From the NCBI GenBank assembly GCA_037975125.1, contig CM075862.1, forward strand, positions 46,796,520 through 46,860,519: a stretch of 64,000 nt of DNA, given 5' to 3'. Positions 30,710 through 51,481 of the stretch are shown in pieces. The stretch's first letter is position 1. Every line of letters begins with the position of its first letter. The position numbers and the translations under genes were made by a program. The notes under the pieces are model-generated. The model was given only the letters and a program-made list of their open reading frames with translations. It did not search any database and had not been told where the DNA came from. Source of the stretch: Latrodectus hesperus. Taxonomy: Eukaryota > Arthropoda > Arachnida > Araneae > Theridiidae.

Positions 30710-33675
30710 ATTATATCATCATCTAATTTCTTATCTTATAAAAAGTTGTAAACTGACCATTTTAATAAAATTACGTTATAATTAGATGACGTAAAAAACT
30801 TAAAATCGTTTCATAAATTATTCTTTCATAGTGAAATTTTGAAAGAGAGTTATTACATTACTATAAATTAAATAACGTAAAAAAATACAAGTGAAATTAT
30901 CGCTAACTGTAATATATATTTTTAGTACACTCACTCAAACATTAGGAACTTCATTTTTGCCATAGGAGTTACAAATAATAATTTAAGGGAAGTCATAATT
31001 CTATATTTTTTTTTTTAGTTTTGAATTCCATTTTGATACAATATGTCCATTAATGTAATAAAGAAAAATCACAAACCTGCTGAGAAAAATGCGAAATTAA
31101 GAATACGGTACTTCTTAAAAACATAAATTTTTATCTTAATATTTTAACAAAGTATGCTTGCAATTAAAATATTTCTGAGAATTACTGTCATTTAATTGTT
31201 TTTAGAAATACAGTATCCATCTATTTGATCATATGAGTTGCTGAATCTAAAATTCATCATCTTCCACGCATTATTTATTATCATAGGATTTTAGCCATTA
31301 AAAAAGGAAATTTTACTTGAATCTTAAATGAAATTAGATTTATCATCATGAAAACTCAAAAAAATTAGTTTTGCTCCAAAACATACATTACACCAGACAC
31401 ATAAATCTTTAATTAGTCATCTGTTATCATTATCATTTCACTTAATCTTCATTTTTTCAATGACATGAAATCTTTATTAAGCTTTTCTCAATTAAATGAA
31501 ACATATCCGGCTTTGATAGGATTTATTACTTTTAATTTAATTTTTTTTTACATTAAATTAACTGCAAAACATAGGAAAATGTAAATCATACCGCATTTGA
31601 GTACATTAGTTTTGAAAATAAAATGTTGAAAGTTTTATTTTCAAAGTTTTATTAAGTAAGTTTTATTCACTGATGATTTCTTTCAAAGAAATAAAATAAG
31701 CATCTGCAAATATCCCGAAATCTCTTTCCTGCAGGATATCCGAAATTAGTCATAATTTTCTCTCAAATTCGGGGATGGTGACAAAAACCTGTCTCCTTCC
31801 GGATTAAGGTTGATGTATTATCGAATCGTAGGCGACGTCGAATCTATTTCTGGAGATTATTCTGACTTGGATCCAGGTATACCTTAGGTGCGCTTTTTCC
31901 ATTTGGAGATTTTGTTGAAATCAAAAGGAGAAGAAATTGGCATAAATCTTTCTGAATCGCCAAAGACATTTTGTAATATGAATAAAAAATGAATATATTT
32001 CAAGAGAATAAATTCTTGATAAGTTTGATAAACTGGTAATCCGCTAGTTATTTACTTTTTTTTCATGTAAAATCCAATAATTATTTGAAATTGTCGTAAC
32101 ATCCTAGTAAAAATTTTATTTACATGATATATTTGTGCATTACTTGTTGTATCATTGACTTCCTGTCTAAGCAATTTGAAATTATTACTGCCAAATAAAT
32201 TAGAACTAACATTTTTCTAATATTTTGACTCAGAAACATTTAGACATGATTGGTTAAAATCATACATCGAGAAATATGGTGTACAGCAAGCGTCTAGGAA
32301 CATTATGTACAAAATGTTTTAAAACTTTTTAAATTATTTATTAGAGCTTATTATTTAAGTTCAAATTAATTATCTAATCCTATTTAATACTGTAATAATT
32401 AACTAAACTTACAGTCAAATGGATATAAATAGTTTATTAGAAATATAACGCAAAAGAAATGAATACTCTAAAAGTTTCTTTTAGAAAAACATTTATATTA
32501 TCTAGCCACAATTTATGGTGTTACATTTAATTGAATTAAAGACAGAAAAATTGGTTAATGGAAAAACATAATACCAAATTAAACAAAAAATAAATATATA
32601 ATTTATAATGTTCAGATTTATTAAACAACAAAATTAATAAATCGTCAGAAATTAGAATAGAAAAAATGGTATATTAATATCAACTGAATTTTTTAATAAA
32701 AATATAAGACTATTTTTATGACTATTACAAAGGACATTACTCTTTCTCGGATCCTATAACATTTTTATTTAAATTAAACATTATTTTGGAACTCAATCTA
32801 TTGTTGAAATGATTATATTGCATGCTTAGATTTAGAGCAGCAATCATTTTTATTAGTAAGAATTTATTATATATTAAACATAAAATGTAAAAATAATCAT
32901 TAATAATAAAGAAAGTATGCATATTTATAGAAAGAGTTTACTTCATCAACATACATTTATGTATAAAATATATCTGTAAGACTATAATGATAATCTACAC
33001 TCTTCCAAATAATCTGAAGTTTACTATTTTCCATATAATCCAGGCCAGATTTACTAAAAATCTAATGAAACTATGTCCTTTAGGTCAAATATTCATCATA
33101 ATAAAAGCCGTTTAATGTCCTTTGAATTTTGATGTTTCCCACAGAACTTTTTGATTAATTACTTGAGTGTTTTAAATCAATTTAAAGATTCCCTTAAATA
33201 TGATATACATTATTTGCTATCATTCCCAGGTAAGTTTTTCTCAAAATGTTTCCAGGTAATTTTAAATTTGGAAACTTTTTTTTATAAAAATAACTATGGA
33301 AAATAAGATGACTGAATTAATTTAATCTAACTTTAATTTGTGGTTTTATATGTTGTTTAGTATATAATCTTGCTAACTGTTAGATTTGTGTAATTATTTT
33401 CTGAATATTGTGACACGTTCGAAATTTTCAACTGACGCGGAATCAAATTACTGCAAATATCTAAACTGTTAAAGAGATCATTTAGCTGATATATTGTTAA
33501 AAATAATTTTGTAGACGCGTGAAACGAGATCTCATTTCTAGCCTCATTTTCAAAATGCTCTTAATTTCCTTTAAGTATTAACATAGATTCTTTGAAAATA
33601 AACATAGATTTTAATTTAAAAATGAAAAAAAAATTAAAATTGAATTCATTTATGGAAATCCATAGAAGTTATTTT
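30710..33675. other. AT-rich unique sequence, about 3 kb, enclosing the 31.7-kb island
   Basis: Nothing else recognised. Confidence 0.5.
31700..31985. other. Short less AT-rich island with an exon-like frame
   Basis: A 40-codon + frame (about 31767-31888) reads GDKNLSPSGLRLMYYRIVGD and ends at TAG. CAG-GTATAC near 31877 resembles a splice donor, and TTTCCTGCAG near 31733 resembles an acceptor. However, no single frame is open between those two sites. Confidence 0.25.
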
Positions 33676-33698
33676 GATATATATACATATATATATAG

Positions 33699-33731
<33 letters not shown>

Positions 33732-33765
33732 TATACATATGCACATATGTATATGATATATATAC

Positions 33766-33799
<34 letters not shown>
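33676..33799. repeat. Imperfect (TA)n tract
   Basis: Broken by ACAT, GATA, ATGTAT and GCACATATGTATATGA steps, so it looks older than the pure arrays. Confidence 0.9.
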
Positions 33800-33802
<3 letters not shown>

Positions 33803-36800
33803 GAAGCATTCGATGAATATGAATGCTTATTGTGATTGTGCTATAAATATGTGTATAGCTGATTATTTCTTTTTTTGAACATATATGTTTCTATATTTTC
33901 TTCAAAAATATTGAATATAAGCAAAATATACTATTTTTACACTTAAAATGAAATTATTCCATCATTGGTGTTAATATGCAATGTAGCATAAAGTTGTAGA
34001 TTATTTTTGTTAAAAATTTATTTGAAATAATTTAATTTGTTTTTCAGAGTTTCTTAGAACAAATCACTTTTTTTCATTATATGTTTCTTATAAATTTATA
34101 ATATTTTAAATTAAAATATCTGAAAAATGTATTAAAAACTATATTTAAATTTGGTCATTTTACAAGTAAAATATAAATGTAAAAATAAAAATTGTAAAAA
34201 TAAAAATTTTGAGAATACGAAATGTGTAAATTTTCCAAGAAGCTTATCTTTATTTTTTTTTAAATTAACGAATTAAATTTAAAGAGATTTAAAATATGTG
34301 ACAATCAAGAGATTAAAAATTTATATATTTCAAATTATAATTATATAACTCTAAGCTGTACCCGAGCTGCTGAAAACTTCTAATGTATCAATAAAATGCA
34401 TTTTTTGATAAAACCATTTGTACTTGTAATGCATTGCTACAAAGTGAGAAGTATCCCAGTCGGAAACATTTGTATTCAGTTCGAACCTCGATATTAATTC
34501 AAATAATTTTATTTTACTTTTCGTAATATGAAGTATGGAAATTCTATATTTCAATTTCATTTCTTTTTTAAAACAGAATACATTAATATTGACAAAATAG
34601 TTAACAGTTTTGAGAATAGATGTTCTCGGCAAATGCAAAGCGGAAGAGATAGAATATTCATAATTAGATAATTTAGATAATTCTAGTCAGTCTAGTCAGA
34701 TAACTTAGAATATTCATAGTCAGATAATTTATATCAGAAAACATAGATTTCAATTTAATAAATGTTTTATTATGTACAGTGAAAATCATACCTATCAGCT
34801 TACCACCAATAAGTGAAAATGATTTAATGCGACGCAAGTACAGAAAAATGAAGATATGGAAGTAGGTTTTATTAAAGTGTCAATTTATAATATTGGTTGG
34901 GATAAAAGTTATTTTACAAATTTTTTTTGTAAATAACGTTAGATGTTAGGAAATAACTATTTAAAAATAGACAGTTTTTCATGATAAGTTGAGGGTATTT
35001 CCTGTGGTATATTGTGTTTTTTGAAGCATAGCAAAATAGAAGATTGTGAGGTATTGTAGCAAAATATTATTAGAAAAAGGTACGACGGAGGATTTTAAAC
35101 TGCCACAAAATCCTGTGAAGAATCACGAAAATTTTCTAACGTTCCATTTAACTTCAATATGATAAGCACAACAAGAGGTGTTTTAATGGCATATTTTATC
35201 CCCACTACGACACCATGATAAATCATTGTAATATTCTGCCAAAAGAAAATGTTCTATATTTTAAAATTTGGTTCTTAAAGTCTATCTGAATAGTTTACAT
35301 AAGAAGAGTTTCATATGCTAACCTCATCTGTTACATTTTAGATGATTATTCTTTTCTTATTCCAAAGTTTTATCTAATACCAAAATTTAAATGCATGAAT
35401 AAAATGTATGCCATTTTATTATAAAATGAGAGATTTTCGTTAATTCGCATTTTCATTAATCTGAATGAAAATATTCATTTTAACTATAAGGAGATTTTTT
35501 TATTCATCATTATCATTGGAATACATTTTCTTATAACATGAGATTTCATTTTTTTAGCTATAAAATTTGACAATGTGATTGCAATGGATCGTAAATAGGA
35601 AAATTTATTGATTTATCGTTCATTAGTTATTCATATTTACATTAGTTTAATAAAAAAAAACTGTGATGAACAGTGCCTAGCTATAATTTATATAGCTAGG
35701 TTTAACCTATAATTTATAAAATTGATTTTTATAAATTATTAAATTATTATATTAAATAAATTAATAATTCATAAAAAATAATTTTATTTTTATTAATTTA
35801 AAATGCTAGAATTGAAGGGAAAAAGATTTAAAGCGTATTATTACTTTGAAAAAAAATCAGGATAAATTCACATACTTCTTTATTTCAAATTTTGGACTGT
35901 ATTGATGTACAAAATTTTCAAGTTTAGTATAATATATAATTTCATCAAGTAATTGCGTTTTTTACATATTCTGAAGAAGTTGCAATATTGTAATATAAAA
36001 TGATTTTTCAGAATCAAAATTTCAGTGAATCGATTACAGTGCAATTCAGTATATATTTAATGTATAGAAACTTTTGTTTTCAGACGTAAAATAAATTTAA
36101 AAATTGAAACAGCCTTCCTATACAGCTATCAAACCAAAATAACAACTTTCTTAAAATAAAGAAATATGTGGTTAGAAATAGGAAAAATATTGCCCAAAAT
36201 GAATATACCGAAACATGTAATTTAATAAAATAATTCAAACACAAGGAAAAAAAAAAGTTGATCTTTTTCGAAAAACAGAACAAGATTTTAGCATTAGATC
36301 TTTTTAGAAAAGTGGTATTTTTTATTTGGTTTAGATAAAGAGAAAATTGTATTTTATCTTTTTACTTTTTATATGTGAAATAAGCTTTCTCTTAATGCAT
36401 TTTTCGAGTAAATCTTTCCATTGTTCTTCAAAATTATTCTTAGATTTTAAGCGAATTGTTGGTTCGAAACTTATTTAATTGAAGGCAAATTATTTGTTCC
36501 AGATGCTACGATTAAAATGATTTTGTGGTTGAAAATAAAATTAATGTGAATTTAACATAATGTTTTTGATTCCTTTGAAAAATAAATTGTATTTAAGCAT
36601 CATGCATGAGAATAAAAAAATCTATTGTCTTTAAATCATGATTAAGAAATATTTTTTAATTCATTGCAATTCCATTACATTTTTAGAAAAACAATATTTT
36701 ACTTCATTAATTAAGAGAAGATTTTACTTATGTATAATCAATTATTTTAAAAATAATTTTTATTACATTATATTTAATAGGACGCTATGAATAAAATGCT

Positions 36801-37861
36801 CCAACCAAAGAACAGGATAGTGAATTATGATTTGTATATCATTTAAATGATAATGTTGTTAATTAAATGCTTACTTTTCTGTTTGATAATTAAATACGCT
36901 TTTTATTCCTTTTTAATTATATACTTACATTTTACTTTTCCTCGTTAAATAGCTTACAAATGCAGGAAATCTCAAAATTTAATTTTCTATTATTTAGGTA
37001 ACTTAATTAAAAATGATGCTTTTGTAATTAAATAAGAAATTGTTCATTTAAAATTTCGAAAACACTCAAAATTAATAACCTAAAATGCTGATTTTTGATT
37101 TATTATTTGAATGAGTTAATTAAAAAAGCATCACTATTCAAGCAAATTGTGAATTATTTATTTTCTAAACTCAAAAGTGAATGATTCACACTACTCCAAA
37201 GCAAAATGAGTAAGAAAAAATGTTTTGATTTTCCAGTTTGTATTTTCAAGAAATTGAAATCCTTTAAATATAACATATTTTCCCCATTTTCCACGGAACA
37301 TTTGATTTTATGGTTAGTTTTACTACTTATATTCCCGATTATATATATGATGAGATTATTTGAGGAAAAATAATCCATATGGAGAAACATCTACCACATT
37401 AAAAAGTCGTTCGCAATAAATATCATCCTCAATTCCTTAGAAAATATCAATTAATAAGTTAAAAATTAAATGAAAGAAATCCTCCTGTATCTACTAGAAC
37501 TTGTCAATGATTACGTCTCTTCGGCAGCATTTTCTGCACACCTCATATAATAGTTAATCCCAAAGATTTAAGCAGTGTCGTTGGAATAGGATAGTATGGT
37601 GTTAAGATATCTATTTTAAAATTTGTCTATCCAACATTAGTTACACATATTTAATTTTGAAATTTTATCCTAATCATACCTCACTCATTTTTTACTTTGA
37701 CAGAGCATACGGAACTGTCCGTTGGCTTATAGCAATTGTAAGAATTTTAGTATCCACATCTTAATTGCCTTCCGACAGAAATTTTCTTAGATTTTGAGAG
37801 AGGGTAGAATCAGATTTAGAATTTCTTTGATAGATTTAAAATTACATAGACTTTAGTATTC
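33800..37861. other. AT-rich unique sequence, 4 kb
   Basis: It holds the 34.65-kb local duplication and a run of short AT palindromes at 35675-35790 (CCTAGCTATAATTTATATAG is near-symmetric). The minus ORF 34351-34638 (95 codons) has no recognisable domain. Confidence 0.5.
34651..34737. repeat. Local duplication, about 56-bp spacing
   Basis: AGAATATTCATA with a following AGATAATTTA occurs at 34651 and 34707. Between them lies TAGTCAGTCTAGTCAGATAA, itself a short tandem of TAGTCAG. Confidence 0.7.
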
Positions 37862-38042
37862 AGGTTGAGTGTATTCAGGCATCAATACGGTTTGAACTCG
37901 GAAGGCATTCAAGCTCTCGCCCCAACACATATGCATGTTTGATTCCAGAAACACTACATCAATCTCTCATTGCTCAACAGTGGTTAATATCAAATCCGAG
38001 AATTTACGATCTGAAAACCCCTAGGCCACGGCAAACCTTCTA
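37862..38042 (-). mobile_element. Possible tRNA-derived SINE, degraded
   Basis: On the minus strand from 38042: GGTTTGCCGTGGCCTAGGGG (A-box-like), then TCGGATTTGATATTAACCA (weak B box) and a body with GTTGGGGCGAGAGCTTGAAT. The B box has diverged, so this is tentative. Confidence 0.4.
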
Positions 38043-38045
38043 TAT

Positions 38046-43323
<5,278 letters not shown>

Positions 43324-43838
43324 CTTATTTTATTTTTTTTAAAATACTAAGATTTTTACATTTTAATTACATTAAGACATATTATCTTTCATATTACACA
43401 TTACTACATTAAGATATTTTCATCTTATTTTTATTAAAAAAAATATTAAGTTTACTTTTTTTATTCCCTAAAATATTTGCTCATTTAAGACTGAATTATT
43501 TTGGATAAAAGTATATTAATATAGTAAAAATCTTTGATTTCTTCAACAATTGAACTACTAACTAAATATAATGAAATAATATTTGAAGGTGATTATGTAA
43601 GTCAAAATAAAATAACTAACATTCCATTAGATAATTACACAACTGAATATTCCTTTACTGCTGATTAAACATTGCATTTCTAAATTGAGCGGTGCAACAC
43701 TACTCTCAAAACAATTTTTTCGTGAATCAAAATCCTCCTTAAATATTAATTTCTTAAAGCGACTTCAGGTAAAACGCTCATTTGTACAAAATACTTTAAT
43801 AGAAAAATGTTTCATTTCTTCGTACTAAGTGAGGCACA

Positions 43839-43841
<3 letters not shown>

Positions 43842-43909
<68 letters not shown>
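43842..43909. repeat. (TA)n microsatellite
   Basis: About 68 bp, uninterrupted. Confidence 0.97.
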
Positions 43910-43911
<2 letters not shown>

Positions 43912-44025
43912 CCATTTTTAACATATTTGACTTGTAACATTTCAATAAGTAAACGGAAGTGAAATATTTTTTTAAATGAAAGATAATTTAAATTTTTTTT
44001 ACACACACAAGCAAATCATGATGCA

Positions 44026-45135
<1,110 letters not shown>

Positions 45136-45389
45136 CACAGGTGCCGTATAATCCATGATGCCACATTCTTAGATTGGCGATATTTGGCAGATTTTCTTGT
45201 GTACTTGGCAATCTCGTTTTTATTACGTCATACATATGGGGACCTATAAAAATTTTGCAGAAAATTCTATGTTGGTAACACTAGTATTTACGTCATCGCG
45301 TTCGTCACGATACGTCATCTTGGCAACATTTTTTCATCGCCAAAAAAGCTCAGAATTTGGAATCATGTGTTATACGGCACCTGTGCAAT
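45136..45389 (+). mobile_element. MITE, family with GGCACAGGTGCC ends, copy 2
   Basis: The left end is GGGCACAGGTGCCGTATAAT and the right end is TTATACGGCACCTGTGC. The flanks ATCAACA and ATCAACC suggest a decayed 8-bp duplication. It is inverted relative to copies 1 and 3: its right part, reverse complemented, reads ATTCCAAATTCTGAGC and TTGCCAAGATGACGTATCGT. An ORF at 45197-45562 crosses the right end and is not supported as a gene. Confidence 0.8.
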
Positions 45390-46427
45390 CAACCATAAAT
45401 AGAGAGATCGCGTGCAACGATATGGATGTTGATAATAGGAGTTCGTCAAAAATAAATACATTAAAAAAACCTTTTCATTACAAAAAAGGCTATTTTCTTA
45501 ATAATTTTGTAAACGTAACTATGAACATGTTTGAACAAAATTTTAAAAAAATAAATAAATAAAAGATTTTTTTATTAATGTTAACTTGTAAAACAATTTA
45601 ATGTAAAATTATAAAACGATAATTTTCATGAAAGAAACATCCATGACATCAGATAAGATTTCATCTATGTCACACATAATTAATTACGACATCTCCGAAA
45701 ATCCGACTTGTCGACGAATTTGTTGCTTGCATTCAAATCGCATTCATCTAGCTTCAGCAAACAACGCAAAGTTCCCCATCGAAGGTCTGACAATATTCTC
45801 GATGTTCATTTTGTTAATAAAATGATTCATTATATAAAGACTAAAACATCAGTTTGCTAAGCCTTTTCCCATTGATTCAAGCCATTAACACGTTGACTGT
45901 AGAACAGAAGAAGCAAAATGAAAAATACAACACAAAACATCAATTTTATGGTTGGTTTAAATCAGCAATTACGATTAAATATTAAAAAAATTCATTTATT
46001 ATTAGAGTTCTAAATTAATTTGTAAGCAGGCTCTTTTAAACCTTAGATCTAAGAGCAATGCTTTGCTTAAGCCAGCAGTAAATTATTTTCTATTTTTATT
46101 ATACTATTCTTATTATATTTAAATGAATTTTATTATTAACTTATTTATTTACGTTTTAACAAATCAAGCTTGCTATGCAACCATTAAAAACCAATCTGCT
46201 TTTAAATTTAGGAATTACGTTTTAAATTTTTTAAATTAAAACCTATACTTTTTTAAAAAATAACAAACATTTTATAATTGTAAAACTCTCTAAGAATAAT
46301 ATGGACTAATATAATAATTTTAGTGTTTGTCATTCTTTTCAAATTTTTATTCGTCAATCACTAATGCGAAAATCTTAATTACAATAATTAAAATTTATAA
46401 TAATGTTCGGTATATCTCACCAAGCTA

Positions 46428-47871
46428 CACTACCCGTGATGAAAAATGCAACACCCAGAAGGAGTCGCCAGAAAATTATGCAAATTTCAGGGTAGAAGCA
46501 ACTTACCAAGTTATGCAAATGATGTGAAATGCGCAGCTCCCCGAAGTACGTAGTATAAGATATAAAATAAGAAACAGGCAGAGTGAGCATTATTCGCGCA
46601 TTTATTGCTCTTTAGAAAATAATCATTGAAAATTTGTTCTCACTGCAAAGGACGACTGTAGTTTCAGAAAATATCAGGCCATCGTCGACGATATCAGTTC
46701 CAGCAGACAAATGAGATTATGAGGGACATGGTGGTCGGGCTGAGAAGGGCAGGTTGGTCCATATGCCCAATTGCAGCAGACAGACACCTGAACGCGTCTA
46801 CAGTGTACTGACTTTAGTGATGATGGTTGGAACAAGGAACTGTGGAGCGTTTCCCAGCTGCGGTGCAGCGAGAGTGATGTCAGCACTTGCGCTCTGAAGC
46901 GTCAGACGGGAGGCGTTGGTAACCCAGTGAATACATCTTACGAAATTCTGCAGCATATGAAAGACAGCTTGGCTGCTCCCATAGTCCATAATCCCAAAAT
47001 GAGAAGAACAATTTGCCGTTGATTGATTGCTAGTGGCTTTCACTCATTGGTGACCGTTAAGAAGACTGCAAATGATCCCACACCATAAAGGCCAACGCCT
47101 GGAATGATACTGGATTAGAGTGATGTGGGGACGATGGAGTGGCACGGAATCGTCTTCGCAGATCAGTCACGCTTCTGTTTCTTCAGTGATAGTCACCACG
47201 TATGAGTATGAAGTTGACGTGGGGACAGGTTTAATCCTGCAGCAATTATCTAACGAACCTCCACGCGACAACTAGTTATTATGGTTTGAAGCACCATTGC
47301 ACACGATTCCTGGTCACCTTTAGTTCAAATTCAAGGCACTGTGATTGTCCATCATAATTTCGACGATGTCATGTGGATGGTGATACTCCCCTATTTTCAG
47401 AGAGTGTAAAATGCTCTCTATCAGCAAGATAACACCGAACCGTACATTGCTTACATCAGCTAACATGTCCTACAAGGTGTACAGCTTTTTCCCTGACCAC
47501 CGTGCTTACCAGACATCTCACCAATCGAACACGTTTGGGATGTGATTAAACACCATTTGCTGATATTGTCACTGCTTGCTTTAGAAGATGCATTTTGGAA
47601 AATGATTTACAGGGAATGGTGAGTCATTCCTCAGGACGCCATCCGTACTCTCATTGACTCTGTACCTAGACGTATTGACGTATTGCTTCGTGTATCGACG
47701 TCCACAGTGGCTGTACAACCTATTGAGCCAACACTGTTCATGCTCTGTGTTTAGCATATCATTTCAAAATAGAATTAACATATTATCTGTTGCTTTCTCA
47801 CTCTTTTTGCTGAATTTTGTCATTTTCCGGCAACTCTTTCTCAGTGATGCATTTTCAATGTCGGCCAATGT
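46428..47871 (+). mobile_element. Decayed Tc1-like element (DD34E lineage)
   Basis: The left end has CGTGATGAAAAATGCAACAC (46435) and the reverse complement of the right end has CGACATTGAAAATGCATCAC. Both continue into AGAAGGAGTCGCC / AGAAAGAGTTGCC, giving imperfect inverted repeats of about 45 bp next to TA. Inside, + strand fragments read FADQSRFCFFSD (first Asp at about 47161), YQQDNTEPYIA (second Asp near 47428) and LPDISPIEHVWDVIKHH (Glu near 47527). As read, 32 residues separate the second Asp and the Glu, against 34 in canonical Tc1 relatives, so about two codons are lost. Numerous stops interrupt the frame. Confidence 0.8.
46690..47730 (+). pseudogene. Tc1-like transposase pseudogene
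   Basis: N-terminal relics begin near 46690 (RQMRL...GHGGRAEKGRLV-like, heavily shifted). The catalytic core is recognisable at 47140-47560 and the C-terminus at about 47630-47690 (PQDAIRTLIDSVPRRIDVLL). The SVPRR stretch is typical of Tc1-family C-termini. In-frame stops occur between the catalytic residues, including two between the second Asp and the Glu. ORFs on the minus strand at 46674-47043 are shadows. Confidence 0.75.
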
Positions 47872-48050
47872 AAAATAAAATTTAATCACTCAAAAATCTA
47901 GTCATCATGTTTAAATTGATGTCAAATTCAAGTAGCTAAACACCAAACAGAATATATGTATAAGAAATAATTTGATAAAAAATATATATTTTCCTTTTTT
48001 GTTATTTATTTTTAATAATGTTATATAAAATGATATAATATTTAATAAAA

Positions 48051-48052
<2 letters not shown>

Positions 48053-48113
<61 letters not shown>
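48053..48113. repeat. (TA)n microsatellite
   Basis: About 61 bp. Confidence 0.97.
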
Positions 48114-48116
<3 letters not shown>

Positions 48117-48419
48117 TAAGAAAGAGAGGTAATCACAATATCAAATATGTAAATACTCTTAACTCAATTTCCTTAAATCTGTAAGAAATAAAATTGTTCT
48201 GCTCAACTGCTTTTAACTTAAAGGTTTACGATCACGAAAATTTTGGGTTATCTAGTCTATAGTAAATATCCCTGCTACTTTTTCTTCATATTATTTAATA
48301 TATTATGGCTTAATTTCAAAGCCATCAGTAGAAATAAGTTAAGTGCCTTTCGGAGTATTTAATAAAAGTCTCTCTATCATTTCATTCTCAAAGAATATCT
48401 TTTAAAAATGTTTTTTCTG

Positions 48420-48760
48420 GGGGAGATTATTCACTTAGAAGGTTGAGTTAAGAGCTTCGTCAATCCTGCAAGACTTCAGGTCTTAATCGAATTTGGTTTC
48501 TTGAATGAAATCTCTCTTCTTTTCTGCGCCAAGAGCCACTTTCTCTCTGCCTTTTTTTCTTTTTATTACGAGCTTCCATTTAAGCCACCCCCTTTTGGCC
48601 ACTTACAACCTTTAAATAAGGAATCCAGAAACACGATAAAGCAACTTGGTTATCGTTCTCGGGAAGTTTAAAGAATCCTTGGTGAACTAGGGTGCTTAAC
48701 CAAAATGGAAAAATCAATGCAGGACTATGAAAAAAGAAAACATATAGATGCGTGTGAAAT
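48420..48760. other. Pyrimidine-rich non-coding island
   Basis: CTCTCTTCTTTTCTGCGCC and CCACCCCCTTTTGGCCAC are notable. There is no ORF of interest. Confidence 0.3.
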
Positions 48761-49510
48761 AGGCCTACTTAAAAGTTAGTGATGTTTAGCATACAAGACA
48801 TTATAGATGCGTCTGTGTAACAACAATTCTCGTTAACCTCAACTGGCGTTTAAATTTAATCTCACAGTGCTAAGTGTTTTGATATTAGAGAGCATTTTGT
48901 AAAATGATCTATTTTTAAGGGGAGAAACAAAAATTACCTGAAAATAGTCCTTTCGGTGGAAGGTCTGTTATAAGTTATTTAGATGGAAAATAAATTTAAA
49001 ATAATAAAATGTATAGGAAGAAAATTGATATAAGCATTGTTTTCAAGTAAATTTTTATTTTTATACGTAAAAAGTTTAATTTTTATACGCTACCTTAGCC
49101 TGATTGCTTATAGTTAGAAATGATATTACATTAGTTTCTTACAGATACGTAAATGCTACAATAGCTTTATTAAAATCCTATTGAAAAATTAGAAAATTTT
49201 ATTAATATATTATACTGGTCTTTTCTTCGAAGTTCAAGTAGATTTATTTTGATCATTTTAGTCAAGTATTCATAATTTTATAATTTCTTTATTATTTAAA
49301 AACATTTTTACAATATAAGTTAAATAATACTAAAGTAGATTAAAAAATCAGAAAAATATTCATCTATGATTAAGCGGCAATAATTCAGTTTAGTAATACT
49401 TTCCTCAAAGAAAAATATGCTGTGTGCAACTGTTGCCTTAAAACAAAATATTTATGATAATTTACTGAATTTAATGAGAAATATATTGTGCATTCAAACT
49501 GCATTAGAGC

Positions 49511-49580
49511 ACTTCCTTCGATTTTTTATCGTAACATTTTGTTTTACTTCCTTCGATTTTTTATAGTGACGTTTTGTTTG
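49511..49580. repeat. Tandem duplication, 35-bp period
   Basis: ACTTCCTTCGATTTTTTAT recurs at 49511 and 49546, followed each time by a (G)T(A/G)ACNTTTTGTTT block. Confidence 0.85.
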
Positions 49581-51481
49581 CAACAACATGAATTCCAAAA
49601 ATTTAGTCATAAGCAAATATATAACGATATTGCTTGTTTAACTGCATTTCCAAGATTATTAGAACTACCCACTCGTTTATGATTGAATTTATCGTTGATT
49701 TTCTTCAATAACATTCTTTATAGTATATCGAATGTTGTTTCCAAATCCTCATCAGCCTATGACTATGAGCCAGCTTCGTTAAAGGAAGCACGTTTCAGGA
49801 CAATGACTATACTTAATACATTTGCGAGGTCGAAATTTTCTTTTCGATAATACTAACTTAGATTTATCACCATTTTTGGCAAATCTTATTGGTTCTGATA
49901 ATTTTACATCACATAAAACAAATTCACTTGAAATATTGCACAAATTCTATCAAACAAAATGATTTTGCCAATGTAATAACTATTATTAGAGAGTGGTTCG
50001 GTCATTTGTTCTAATTAATTATATATCTAAACAAACTCTCTTATAGATTTTCCAATATTTCTATAAATGACACATAGTAATATAATTATTGTACAGACAT
50101 TGAGGTATAGATATTAAATTTACTACATTTATTTTAAGTATTTAAATTGTTATAATTTCAAGCAATGCAAAAATTAAAAATTATTTAACTAATAAGGTAT
50201 AACATACTAATAAAAGATTAAATTAAAATGGAAAATATATTCTTAATGTTATTCAAAAAGTACTTGTTTTTATGCATTATACACGAATCAACTAATAAGT
50301 TAATTATTTGTAAGTAAATATTCATTGCAAAATTCGTTACCCCAAATTAATTTAAAATTTTTATTTAAAATAGCGACTGTTTTATGCGCTTGAAAATTTC
50401 GTAATTTCCAAATTATTTACATTCTAAGTAGAGACAAACTTTTCTTACCTTTAACCTGGTATTTTATAGCAATTTTAATAAAATTTTAAAGATATTTATA
50501 TAATATTAAACAAAAATATAAAATATTTTCAACATAATTATATTTAAGAATGTTTGTTAAAAATAATTTGAAATGCATTTGTATCAGCTAAGTCATATGA
50601 GTGATTACTAAAATACGTACAATCGTAAGGTAAGGTACACCAGAGCAGTTCAGCATTTTAGAAATTTTTGTATAGCTTAATAGCATACTAAATAAGTTTT
50701 TGAATGTCAGATGTAGAAAGTCTTTAAAAATGTGTCTTTATCAAATTAGGTTTATGGATGCTCATTCAAGTAGAATAAGTCATTGGGGATACTATAGTAC
50801 AAGATATTTTATCTCAATTCACAAAAAAAGTTATAATATAATAGATAAATTTTAAGATTTCTTAAAGAAAAAATTTGATGATTTATCTTATAAGATTAAA
50901 CGCTTTATATGACATACAAAAGCATAGAGGAATCTAGCACAAATTATTTCATAAATTCAAATGTACAGCAAAATAATCAATAAATCATAAAATGTTAAAG
51001 ATAGAGAATTTCCTAAAAACTTCTCCATCTTAAGATGATAGAAGCATAATCAAATATGCAGGAATTTATTTATAATCAATTATGTTTAATAGAAGAATTG
51101 TATATGTATCACTAGATAACAAAAAAAGGTCTTAGTTCTATCAACAACCAAAATTGGACAAAAGATTTTCATATTTCATATTCTTAAAAATATGAATGCA
51201 AAATTTGTAGGAATGATATGGAGAAAACACTATTTTTAATTCTCAGACCATTTTAAAACTTATATATTAGTTAAAATAATTTATTTCTTTATTGTTGTAA
51301 ACAATCTAAACATATAATATTTCCATCGAAAAACCTAAAGATATACTGATAATATATCTCATTTTGTGTTTATAATTCCCACGGTTAATTTAGAATTTAA
51401 TGGTAATTAAATGAACGATTAAGAAGATGTAATTATGACATATTAAAAATATGCGTAAGTGAATAGAAAATTTACAGTATA

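Larger units (their letters stand above)
48114..51481. other. AT-rich unique sequence, 3.4 kb
   Basis: It contains the 48.4-kb island and the 35-bp duplication. Nothing else recognised. Confidence 0.5.

Noticed and set aside
34351..34638. 95-codon minus-strand ORF
   Set aside because: Despite some varied residues, no domain, no splice context and AT-rich codons; likely chance.
37700..37760. Reverse-transcriptase-like stretch FDRAYGTVRWLIAIVRIL
   Set aside because: It resembles RT motif A, but the run is short and isolated with no other RT motif nearby; kept as coincidence.
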